Source of the DNA: CAUTNH01 sp963540225
GTDB lineage: Bacteria; Bacillota_I; Bacilli_A; Acholeplasmatales; Acholeplasmataceae
Direction: 5' to 3'
NCBI GenBank assembly: GCA_963540225.1
Contig: CAUTNH010000018.1
Location: 1-16,857, forward strand
Length of the DNA: 16,857 nt
Shown: positions 7,976-15,264 of the stretch, piece after piece
Numbering within the stretch: position 1 is the first letter of the stretch
Layout: each line of letters starts with the position of its first letter
Program-made: the position numbers and the translations under genes
The notes under the pieces: generated by a model
Told to the model about the DNA's origin: nothing
Databases searched by the model: none
Seen by the model: the letters and a program-made list of their open reading frames with translations, nothing else

Positions 7976-8004
7976 ATTATAGCAAGAAAATTTTGTTTTA
8001 CCAA
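7976..8004 (-). promoter_or_regulatory. Sigma-A-type promoter of the beta-helix gene
   Basis: Read on the minus strand: TTGGTA (7999-8004), a 17-base spacer ending in TGC (extended -10) and TATAAT (7976-7981). The start is expected near 7969, giving a leader of about 125 bases containing both inverted repeats. Confidence 0.6.
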
Positions 8005-8201
8005 ATTTTATCATTTATCAAAACAAGACGATAATTTAAGTCTTTTATAAAAATAAAAGCTTATCTTTTAGTTTATATCCAAGAAATTTTAATATCTAAT
8101 CATATATCCATTTATTTGTTATATTTTTATCGTACGAGAGCTAATTAGTCTTTAGTGATAATTTAAAGAAACAAAGAATTTATAAAATATATTTTTTAAA
8201 A

Positions 8202-8210
8202 TGGTATAAT
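8202..8210 (+). promoter_or_regulatory. Extended -10 promoter of the DUF3990/DUF3791 module
   Basis: TG-G-TATAAT with no recognisable -35 element. It lies about 155 bases before the DUF3990 start codon. The same TGGTATAAT string precedes the rnj-like gene at 9384-9392. Confidence 0.5.
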
Positions 8211-8366
8211 TAGGAATAATAATAGCATTAAGATGAGAAAAAATAACAATTTTCAAAATTTAGTGGCATACAAATTATTTATATTTCAAATAAAGACTGG
8301 AAAATATGAAGATTATATTTTAGATTAGTATTTTATAAATTTATATAGGGTATATAGGGAGTATTA

Positions 8367-9091
8367 ATGTTTTTATATCACATAAGCAATACAAAAGTTA
8401 ATAGCCCTAAAATATTACCAAATTTACGTGCTCTAGATTTTGGCGCTGGTTTTTATCTAACTTCATCAAAAAAGCAAGTCAAAAATGGGCAATAACAGTA
8501 TCTAAGAGAAGAAATCAAGGCACACCGATAATAAATATTTATGAATTTAATGAAAATTCTTTTAAGACTTTAAAAGTTTTGAAGTTTGAAAGCGCTGATT
8601 GGGATTGGTTTGAGTTTATTGTTAGCAATCGCAAAAATATGGAGACCAATTCCTTTGATCTTGTTATTGGTCTGGTTGCTAACGATTCTACTCTACTGGT
8701 AATTGATAATTATATTAGTAATATTTATACAAAAGAAGAAGAAGTTAAAATACTACTTCCTCAAAACTTAACAGATCAATTTGCATTCTTAACACCTAAA
8801 TCACTTACATATTACATATTTAAAAATTTTAGAGGAAGAACTACTATGAAAAAAATTCCTTTAGAGATTAATCGTTATTTTTCAAATTTCGTTATAAATC
8901 TTATTATGGAAAAGTATGGTTTTGATGAATTAGATGCTATTAAAGAATACTATTTTTCTGAAACATATAAAATGCTAAATGATGTATCATTAGAGATATA
9001 TAAAATGAGTCATTTAGTTGTTTTTGATATGTGGGAAAATGAAAAAAATACAGGTAATCCTAGAAATTCAGAATATATAAGAAGTTTTTAA
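8367..9091 (+). pseudogene. DUF3990 (ADP-ribosyltransferase-like toxin) gene, frameshifted, with fused DUF3791-like helical domain
   Basis: ATG 8367 follows AGGGAG (8356-8361). Frame 0 gives MFLYHISNTKVN, then LDFGAGFYLTSSKK, the N-terminal DUF3990 signature (xLYHxS, DFGxGFYLT), and hits TAA at 8493-8495. The rest of the domain continues in the -1 frame from base 8474: ASQKWAITVSKRRN, the TPIINIYEF segment, FEFIVSNRK, SFDLVIGLVAND and TPKSLTYY, ending at TAA 9091. Joined at A-AAA-AAG (8468-8474), the product is 241 residues with family-consistent spacing. One lost A in the A-run explains the shift; programmed -1 slippage is the alternative. The last 81 residues (from ATG 8846, with AGAGGAAG at 8831-8838) resemble the small DUF3791-type helical proteins that usually are separate genes beside DUF3990. 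DUF3990 is thought to have an ADP-ribosyltransferase fold; activity here is inferred. DUF3791 follows one base downstream. Confidence 0.75.
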
Positions 9092-9092
9092 T

Positions 9093-9299
9093 ATGAGCAA
9101 AGAAAGTATTTTTTTTATTTATTTGTTGGAAGGCTATGCTGACTATAAAAATACATCTGTAGATGAAGTTTTAAAAATATTAGAAGAATTAGATATAATA
9201 AACTTCATATATGGATTATATGAAATTTATCACACCGAAAAAATAGAAAATGCATATGATGATATTGATAAAATTATTAAGGAAAAGAGTAAAAAATAG
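9093..9299 (+). CDS. DUF3791 family small protein
   Basis: 68 residues. ATG 9093 is one base after the preceding stop, with only a weak AAGAAG upstream, so translation is probably coupled. The pattern FFIYLLEGYADYKNTSVDEVLKILEELDIINFIYGLYEIYHT, then a DDIDKIIKEK tail, matches DUF3791: an all-helical protein with a conserved YxxxHT-like segment and a DIDxxI end. These genes commonly lie beside DUF3990 and are suspected to be partners or antitoxins of it; that role is inference. No transmembrane segment is present. The gene is intact although its toxin-like neighbour is frameshifted. Confidence 0.75.
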   Translation: MSKESIFFIYLLEGYADYKNTSVDEVLKILEELDIINFIYGLYEIYHTEKIENAYDDIDKIIKEKSKK

Positions 9300-9383
9300 A
9301 AAAAAAATGGTTAATAAAAATTTTAAATAGTCAAGTACGATATTAAATGTACTAGACTTATTTTTATTTAAATTTGTTTGTTT

Positions 9384-9392
9384 TGGTATAAT
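9384..9392 (+). promoter_or_regulatory. Extended -10 promoter of the rnj-apt-rel-dtd-hisS-aspS operon
   Basis: TG-G-TATAAT, 36 bases before ATG 9429, with an AT-rich upstream tract and no clear -35 box. It lies in the 129-base gap after DUF3791, and no later promoter or terminator is seen before the window end. Confidence 0.55.
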
Positions 9393-9428
9393 AATTATAT
9401 ATTATTATTCTAAAAAGAAGGTGAGTAA

Positions 9429-11093
9429 ATGGCTAAAATTAAAATTTTTGGGCTTGGTGGATTTGGCGAGTATGGAAAAAATATGTATGTTATTACATGT
9501 GATGGAAAATATTTTATCTTAGATTCTGGTATAAAATATCCAAGTAATGAGTTATATGGAATTGATGAAATAATCCCAGATTTTACAGTTTTAAAGAGAG
9601 TAAAAAACGATATTTGTGGAGTTTTTTTATCTAATGCACATGAAGCAAATATAGGTGCTTTGGTTCATATTCTAAAAGAGGTAAAACTTAATATTTATGC
9701 GACAAAACTTACAATGGAGGTTATAAAGGATGAGTTTTTGGATAATAATTTAAATTATCCCAATGATTTAATGCATACTATAACAGAAGATAGTATTATT
9801 GATTTTGGAGTATGCAATGTTTCTTTTTTAAAGACAACTAACTCTATTCCTGAATCTCTTGCAATTTCAATTAACACAAAGGATGGTTCTATTTTTTATA
9901 CATCTGAATTTTCATTTGATGAGGGTGCAAATCCTTTATATAAAACAAATTATAAAAAATTAGCAGAGCTTGCAAACAAAGGTATACTTGCTTTACTTGT
10001 TGAATCATATGGTTCTAAAAGACTTGTTCAAAGTGGCTCAAATATTATGTTTTCATATGAAATAGATAATATTTTTAAAGATAGTAAATCTAGAATTATT
10101 TTTTCACTTTATTCAGATGATTTATTAAAAATTCAAAATATAATTGATAAAGCAATAAAATATGATAAAAAAATTGCAATTTTAGGAAGAAAGGCACAAA
10201 GGCTTGTTGATCTTGCTATATCAAATAAATACTTAGAAATACCTGAGAAAAATTTTAAAAAGCTTTTATTTATTGATGAGAAAAATAAAAATATGGACAA
10301 AGATTTAGTAGTTCTTGTAACAGGTCAAAGACATGAACCATTTCATATGCTTCAAAGAATGATTAAAAAACAAGATAAGCTAATTCATATTGAAGAAAGT
10401 GATACAGTTGTAATACTTACTCCGATTTTATCTGGTATTGAAGGAATATCTAATAAAACATTCGATTATCTTTCAAGAGCTAATGTTAATATTATAGAAA
10501 TAAAAAAGGAACTTCTTGAAACATCTAATGCAACTGCTAATGAGATTAAAATGATGATAAATCTTACAAGACCAAAATATATAATCCCACTTATAGGAGA
10601 GTTCCAACACCAGGCAATGGCAATTAAAATTGCCAAAGAACTTGGGTATTGTGATGATAATTGTTTTCTTTTTGAAAATGGTGATTTACTAGATCTTACA
10701 GATGGTGTATCTAAGGTTTTTAAAGGGGAGGTTCCAGTAGGTGAGATACTAATTGATGGAACTCCTATTTATGATAAAAATGATGTTGTAATGAAAGATA
10801 GAGAACTTTTAGCACAAGATGGAATAATAATAATTTCTGCTAATATTTCAAAAGATAACAAACCTTATGGAGATATTATTTTAAAAACTCAAGGCTTTTA
10901 TAATCCACCAAATCATGATGAATTTATGAAAGATTTAAAACAGTATTTTAAAGATTTATTTTTAGATATGCTAAAAAAACCAAGAAGAATGTGGAATGAT
11001 TTAAAAAGACAAATAAGATCAAAAATGATTATGTTTATTGATGGAAAAACTCATAGAAACCCAGTATTTATTATTTCAATAAACGAGATATAG
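9429..11093 (+). CDS. Ribonuclease J family protein, catalytic residues lost (pseudoenzyme)
   Basis: 554 residues, full RNase J length, ATG 9429 after AAGGTGA (9418-9424). RNase J is the 5'-exo/endoribonuclease of mRNA decay in Bacillota, with a metallo-beta-lactamase core, a beta-CASP insert and a C-terminal domain. The fold is clear: GLGGFGEYGKNMY (8-20), GIDEIIPDF, KIAILGRKAQ (beta-CASP, about 248), LVTGQRHEPFHML (about 297) and RPKYIIPLIGEF (381-392). The active site is not preserved. HGHEDHIG reads NAHEANIG (69-76), TTHSIPDS reads TTNSIPES (136-143), TGDF reads TSEF (158-161), the SGHA motif reads TSNA (365-368), and PVHGEY reads PLIGEF. Only one canonical His remains of the metal ligands, with Glu replacing Asp at one site. 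A non-catalytic RNase J2-like subunit of an RNase J complex is the most likely role; the catalytic partner would lie elsewhere. It heads the operon where recJ often lies. Confidence 0.85.
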   Translation: MAKIKIFGLGGFGEYGKNMYVITCDGKYFILDSGIKYPSNELYGIDEIIPDFTVLKRVKNDICGVFLSNAHEANIGALVHILKEVKLNIYATKLTMEVIKDEFLDNNLNYPNDLMHTITEDSIIDFGVCNVSFLKTTNSIPESLAISINTKDGSIFYTSEFSFDEGANPLYKTNYKKLAELANKGILALLVESYGSKRLVQSGSNIMFSYEIDNIFKDSKSRIIFSLYSDDLLKIQNIIDKAIKYDKKIAILGRKAQRLVDLAISNKYLEIPEKNFKKLLFIDEKNKNMDKDLVVLVTGQRHEPFHMLQRMIKKQDKLIHIEESDTVVILTPILSGIEGISNKTFDYLSRANVNIIEIKKELLETSNATANEIKMMINLTRPKYIIPLIGEFQHQAMAIKIAKELGYCDDNCFLFENGDLLDLTDGVSKVFKGEVPVGEILIDGTPIYDKNDVVMKDRELLAQDGIIIISANISKDNKPYGDIILKTQGFYNPPNHDEFMKDLKQYFKDLFLDMLKKPRRMWNDLKRQIRSKMIMFIDGKTHRNPVFIISINEI

Positions 11094-11101
11094 GAGATAT
11101 T

Positions 11102-11623
11102 ATGAAAAAAATAAATTATAAAGATTATATTGCAAGTGTTAACGATTTCCCAAAAGAAGGAATTTTATTTAGAGATATAACTCCACTTATGCTTAGTGGA
11201 GATGCTTTTTCAAGCGCAGTAGATGAGATTGTAAAATTTGCTAAAAAGCAAAAAGCAGATCTTGTTGTAGGTCCTGAGGCTAGGGGTTTTATTTTTGGTT
11301 GCCCTGTTGCAAACATATTAAAAGTAGGTTTTGCACCTATAAGAAAGCCTAACAAGCTTCCAAGAAAAACTATTTCATTTGACTATGAACTAGAATATGG
11401 CAAAAATACTCTTGCAATTCATTATGATGCTGTAAAACCAGGGCAGAGAGTTTTAGTTGTAGATGATTTACTTGCAACAGGTGGAACCGCTTTTGCAGCG
11501 TGCAATTTAGTTGAAAAACTAGGTGGTATTGTATGTGGTTGTGCATTTTTAATTGAACTTGAAAATTTAAATGGTAGAAAACAAATCGAAAAATATCCGC
11601 TATTAGTCATAGAAAAATATTAA
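11102..11623 (+). CDS. apt: Adenine phosphoribosyltransferase
   Basis: 173 residues, normal length. Apt salvages adenine by joining it to PRPP to give AMP. The start is ATG 11102 with AGGAGA at 11092-11097, eight bases after the rnj-like stop. N-terminal FPKEGILFRDITPL, GPEARGFIFG, the RKPNKLPRKT loop and the PRPP-binding VLVVDDLLATGGTAFA (about residues 116-131) are all intact. apt directly before rel is a conserved pairing in Bacillota, linking purine salvage with (p)ppGpp metabolism. Confidence 0.96.
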   Translation: MKKINYKDYIASVNDFPKEGILFRDITPLMLSGDAFSSAVDEIVKFAKKQKADLVVGPEARGFIFGCPVANILKVGFAPIRKPNKLPRKTISFDYELEYGKNTLAIHYDAVKPGQRVLVVDDLLATGGTAFAACNLVEKLGGIVCGCAFLIELENLNGRKQIEKYPLLVIEKY

Positions 11624-11624
11624 A

Positions 11625-13817
11625 ATGGACGAACTTTTAGAAGAACTACTTTCTAAAATTAAAGATTATATGAAAAATGAGGATAATATTGCCTTAATAA
11701 AAAAAGCCTATTATAAAGCCTATGAGCTTCATAAAGGACAATATAGAAAAGGTGGTAATATGGTTCCTTATATAATTCATCCTGTCGGAGTTGCAATTAT
11801 TTTAGCAAGCCTAAATGCCGGACCGCAAACACTTGCGGCAGCACTACTTCATGACACGATAGAAGATACTAACTATACAAAAGAAGAAATGGAAAAAGAA
11901 TTTGGAAGCGATATCGCAAATCTTGTTGATGGTGTTACTAAAATTGGAAGATTAAAATTTAAAACAGATCTTTCACAGGCTGAATATCATAGAAAAATGC
12001 TTCTTGCAACAGCAACTGATATAAGAGTTGTTCTAATTAAAATTGCTGATAGACTTCACAATATTAGAACTCTTTCAGAACTTCCCAAAGAAAGACAAAA
12101 GGCAATTGCTAATGAAACATTAGAAATATATGCTCCTCTTGCTCACAGACTTGGACTTTTCCAAATTAAGGCTGAGCTTGAAGATACATCTTTAAAGTAT
12201 AATGATCCTGAAATGTATTATCGTGTATCAGGGCTTATACAAATGCAAAAATCTGAAAGAGAAAAAGGAATTATTAAAATTATCGATGAGATAAAGGAAC
12301 TTCTTAAAAAATATAATGTTATAGCATATAGCATAAAAGGAAGAATTAAAAATATTAACTCGATATATAAGAAAATGGTATTTAAAAAGCAAGATTTTGA
12401 AGATATTTATGACCTTTTAGCAATAAGAGTAATTGTTAAAGATATTGAGACATGTTATAAAGTATTAGGAATTATTCATGCAAATTATACACCAATACCA
12501 AAGCGTTTTAAAGACTATATAGCAATGCCAAAACCTAATTTATATCAATCTCTTCATACAACTGTAATATCAAAAGATTCTCAACTTTTTGAAGTTCAAA
12601 TAAGAACTGAGGAAATGGATCAGGTTGCAGAACTGGGTATTGCTGCTCACTGGGCTTATAAAGAATCTAAAACATATTCAAAAGATAAAGAACAATTTGA
12701 GATGGCACAAAAAATGAAATGGTATTCAGATTTATTAAAAATGTCAACTGATGAAAATGAGGCTAAAAAAGATCCTATAAGCTTTGTTGAAGATATTAAA
12801 AGTGATATTTTGCTTGCTAATGTTTATGTCTTTACACCAGATGGAAAAGTTATTGAACTTCCACAAGGTTCAACCCCGATTGATTTTGCTTATAAAATTC
12901 ATACAGATGTAGGAAATAAGATGATCGGTTGCAATATAAATAATAAAATTGCAACAATTGATACAATTTTAAAAACCGGTGATATTGTCTCAATTAAAAC
13001 AGGTAATAAATCAGGTCCATCAGCCGATTGGCTTAAAATATGTAAGTCAAGTTATTCTAAAAATAAAATAAAGAACTTTTTAAATAAGCAAAATCATGAT
13101 ATTTTGCTAGAAGATGGTAAAAATACCTTAGAAAAAGAACTTTTGAAAAATCAAATTACTCAAACACTAGATGATAAATTTGCACTTGATAATTTTTCAA
13201 AGCAGGGAGTATCTAGCTTAGAGGGGTTATATCTTGAAATTGGAAAAGGCAATATTTCAGAAAAAACAGTAGTTTCAAAAATTATTCAAAACAAACCTCT
13301 AGGTAAAGATGAATGGCTTGAAAAGCAAATTGAAAAGGCTAAAAAAATTGATAATTTAAAGAAAACAACAGATTCTACTATAATTGTGCCAGGATTAAAT
13401 AAACCAAAATTAAAGCTTGCAAACTGCTGTCTTCCAGTTTATGGCGATGTTATAAAAGGATATATTTCAAAAACTGGTGGAATTGTAGTTCATAGAGATG
13501 ATTGTAATAATTATAAAGACTTAGAAAAAGAAAGAGTAGCAGAAGTATTTTGGAACGATTTTAAAAAAGAAGGAAAAAAATACCAAGCAAGATTATCGGT
13601 TAATGTTGAAAATTCTAGCAAAGCATTAACACTTATAATAAATTTACTTTCGATTTCTAAAATATCTCTTGCAGAAATTAAAGCAAGAAATACAAAATCA
13701 CTTGGCGGAATTATAAACTTAAAACTACTTGTAAAAGATTTATCTGAGCTTAATCAAGTTATGGCAAATATTAAAAAAATATCAGGTATATATGATGTTA
13801 AAAGGGAAATAATTTAA
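11625..13817 (+). CDS. rel: Bifunctional (p)ppGpp synthetase/hydrolase (Rel/RSH)
   Basis: 730 residues, the full size of a long RSH enzyme that makes and degrades (p)ppGpp during the stringent response. The HD hydrolase domain is intact: IIHPVGVA, LLHDTIEDT and ADRLHNIRTL. The synthetase domain has GRIKNINSIYKKM, FEDIYDLLAIRVIV, YQSLHTTV and EVQIRTEEM with GIAAHWAYKE. A TGS domain follows (VYVFTPDGKVIELPQGSTPI, near residue 405), then a conserved ANCCLP...GYI...VHRDDC zinc-finger/CC region (about 600-635) and a C-terminal ACT domain. Both activities should therefore be present. ATG 11625 lies one base after the apt stop without a ribosome site, so translation is probably coupled to apt. Its stop shares one base with dtd. 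Confidence 0.97.
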   Translation: MDELLEELLSKIKDYMKNEDNIALIKKAYYKAYELHKGQYRKGGNMVPYIIHPVGVAIILASLNAGPQTLAAALLHDTIEDTNYTKEEMEKEFGSDIANLVDGVTKIGRLKFKTDLSQAEYHRKMLLATATDIRVVLIKIADRLHNIRTLSELPKERQKAIANETLEIYAPLAHRLGLFQIKAELEDTSLKYNDPEMYYRVSGLIQMQKSEREKGIIKIIDEIKELLKKYNVIAYSIKGRIKNINSIYKKMVFKKQDFEDIYDLLAIRVIVKDIETCYKVLGIIHANYTPIPKRFKDYIAMPKPNLYQSLHTTVISKDSQLFEVQIRTEEMDQVAELGIAAHWAYKESKTYSKDKEQFEMAQKMKWYSDLLKMSTDENEAKKDPISFVEDIKSDILLANVYVFTPDGKVIELPQGSTPIDFAYKIHTDVGNKMIGCNINNKIATIDTILKTGDIVSIKTGNKSGPSADWLKICKSSYSKNKIKNFLNKQNHDILLEDGKNTLEKELLKNQITQTLDDKFALDNFSKQGVSSLEGLYLEIGKGNISEKTVVSKIIQNKPLGKDEWLEKQIEKAKKIDNLKKTTDSTIIVPGLNKPKLKLANCCLPVYGDVIKGYISKTGGIVVHRDDCNNYKDLEKERVAEVFWNDFKKEGKKYQARLSVNVENSSKALTLIINLLSISKISLAEIKARNTKSLGGIINLKLLVKDLSELNQVMANIKKISGIYDVKREII

Positions 13818-14263
13818 TGAGATTAGTTATTCAAAGAGTAGATAGCGCATCTGTTAAAATTAGTAATAAAATATATAATAAAATAGATAAAGGATACCTT
13901 ATTTATGTATGCTTTGAAAAAGGCGATACAGGCAAAAATATTGATAAGGTAGTGTCTAAGATAATATCTTTAAGAATTTTTGAAGATAGTATGGGCAAAA
14001 TGAATAAAAGTATACTAGAAGTTAGTAATACAAGTATTCTTTTAATATCTCAGTTTACTCTTGCAGGAGATATTAAAAAAACAAACAGACCTTCATTTAC
14101 AAAATCTCTTGAAAAAGGTCTTGCTAATAATTTATATCTTTTATTTTTTGAAAAACTAAATAACTTTATTAAAACAAAACAAGGTATATTTGGGGCTGAT
14201 ATGATTGTTGAATCTATAAACAATGGTCCTGCGACAATTATTTATGATATGGAGAATGTATGA
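13817..14263 (+). CDS. dtd: D-aminoacyl-tRNA deacylase
   Basis: 148 residues, usual length. Dtd hydrolyses D-aminoacyl (and glycyl) esters from mischarged tRNAs. The start is MRLVIQRVDSASV. The active-site elements SQFTLAGDIKKTNRPSF (about residues 76-92) and FGADMIVESINNGPATI, with the Gly-cisPro pair, are present; the usual NDGPVT reads NNGPAT, a mild variation. ATG 13817 overlaps the rel stop by one base (TAATG), and the stop overlaps hisS by four (ATGA). The rel-dtd-hisS order is the conserved Bacillota arrangement. Confidence 0.96.
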   Translation: MRLVIQRVDSASVKISNKIYNKIDKGYLIYVCFEKGDTGKNIDKVVSKIISLRIFEDSMGKMNKSILEVSNTSILLISQFTLAGDIKKTNRPSFTKSLEKGLANNLYLLFFEKLNNFIKTKQGIFGADMIVESINNGPATIIYDMENV

Positions 14264-15264
14264 TAATAAAACCAAAAGGAACAAATGATATTTTTAATCC
14301 TGAAAACAAAAAATGGCAATATCTTGATAATATAATTAAAGATGTTTTTAATGTATATAACTATGAATATATTAGAACACCTATTTTTGAAGACAGCGCT
14401 CTTTTTAAAAGAAAGAATGAATTTTCTGAGATGGTTAAAAAGCAAACCTATGATTTTTTAGATAAATCAGGAAGAAGTCTTACTTTAAGACCGGAAGGGA
14501 CAGCAGGTGTAATTAGAGCTATTATTGAAAATAAGTTATATCTTAATAAAAATAATAAATTTTACTACTTTGGCCCTTTTTTTAGATATGAAAGACCTCA
14601 AAAAGGTGTATTTAGAGAATTTTATCAGTTCGGAGTTGAGGTTGTATCTGATAAAGATTATATCCTAGATAGTGAAGTTATCCTTCTTGCATGCGATATT
14701 ATAAAAAGGCTTAATATTAAGTTTAGTCTTAATATAAATTATTTAGGGAATAACTTAATTAGAGAAAATTATGAAAAAAAATTAAAGGAGTTTGTCCAAT
14801 CAAAAAATAATCTAATATGTAGTGATTGTAAGGATAGATTTAATAAAAATTTATTGCGTGTGCTTGATTGTAAAGTGTGCAATTTAAAAAATATATATAA
14901 AGATGCTCCTAAAATAATAGATTATTTAAACCTTGATGAGAAAAACTATTTTAATAGCATTTTAAATGTTTTAAAAGAAAATAACCAAGAATATATAATT
15001 GATCCTTTTCTTGTAAGAGGGCTTGATTATTATACAGGCGTTGTTTTTGAGTTAAAACTTGAAAGCGGTCAGTCTATTTTAGGTGGCGGAAGATATGACA
15101 ATCTAATTAGTGAACTCGGTGGTCCAAGTGTTGGTGGAATTGGTTTTGGTGCAGGATGTGAGAGAATTATATCGGCTATGAATTATGATTTTTTAGATAA
15201 TTTTAGTTTTTATATAATATCTGATTACGACACGAAAGATTATGCTTTTAGTATATACTCTTAG
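14260..15264 (+). CDS. hisS: Histidyl-tRNA synthetase, catalytic part, interrupted by a frameshift
   Basis: 334 residues of a protein normally about 420 long. HisRS charges tRNA-His. The class II catalytic domain is complete: PKGTNDIFNPE, LTLRPEGTAGVIRA (motif 1/2 region), YYFGPFFRYERPQKGVFREFYQ (motif 2), the four-cysteine CSDCKDRF...LDCKVC insert seen in many HisRS, LVRGLDYYTG (histidine A loop) and SILGGGRYDNLISELGG with GIGFGAGCERI (motif 3). The frame ends in TAG 15262-15264, only about twenty residues into the anticodon-binding domain, whose remainder continues in the +1 frame to 15481. The break lies within about 15246-15262. ATG 14260 overlaps the dtd stop as ATGA. Since HisRS is essential, an assembly error, recoding or a split two-chain enzyme must be considered, besides a true lesion with a second copy elsewhere. 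Confidence 0.9.
   Translation: MIIKPKGTNDIFNPENKKWQYLDNIIKDVFNVYNYEYIRTPIFEDSALFKRKNEFSEMVKKQTYDFLDKSGRSLTLRPEGTAGVIRAIIENKLYLNKNNKFYYFGPFFRYERPQKGVFREFYQFGVEVVSDKDYILDSEVILLACDIIKRLNIKFSLNINYLGNNLIRENYEKKLKEFVQSKNNLICSDCKDRFNKNLLRVLDCKVCNLKNIYKDAPKIIDYLNLDEKNYFNSILNVLKENNQEYIIDPFLVRGLDYYTGVVFELKLESGQSILGGGRYDNLISELGGPSVGGIGFGAGCERIISAMNYDFLDNFSFYIISDYDTKDYAFSIYS

Larger units (their letters stand above)
7843..8366. other. Intergenic region between divergent genes
   Basis: 524 bases without a convincing gene. It holds the minus-strand promoter of the beta-helix gene (7976-8004), two inverted repeats in that gene's leader (7864-7881 and 7895-7911), an extended -10 element on the plus strand (8202-8210) and a possible 31-codon leader frame at 8233-8328 (ATG to TAG) with no recognised similarity. 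The near repeat ATATAGGGTATATAGGGA lies at about 8342-8360, and its second half supplies the ribosome site for the next gene. Nothing recognisable is seen between about 8005 and 8200, which is stop-rich in all frames. Confidence 0.6.

Noticed and set aside
9331..9356. AGTAC...GTACT inverted repeat after DUF3791 as a terminator
   Set aside because: The stem is only five pairs, the loop is ten bases and the following tract is not a clean T run; too weak to call.
11125..11610. Minus-strand open frames opposite apt
   Set aside because: They are shadows of a fully conserved gene and have no ribosome site or family signal.
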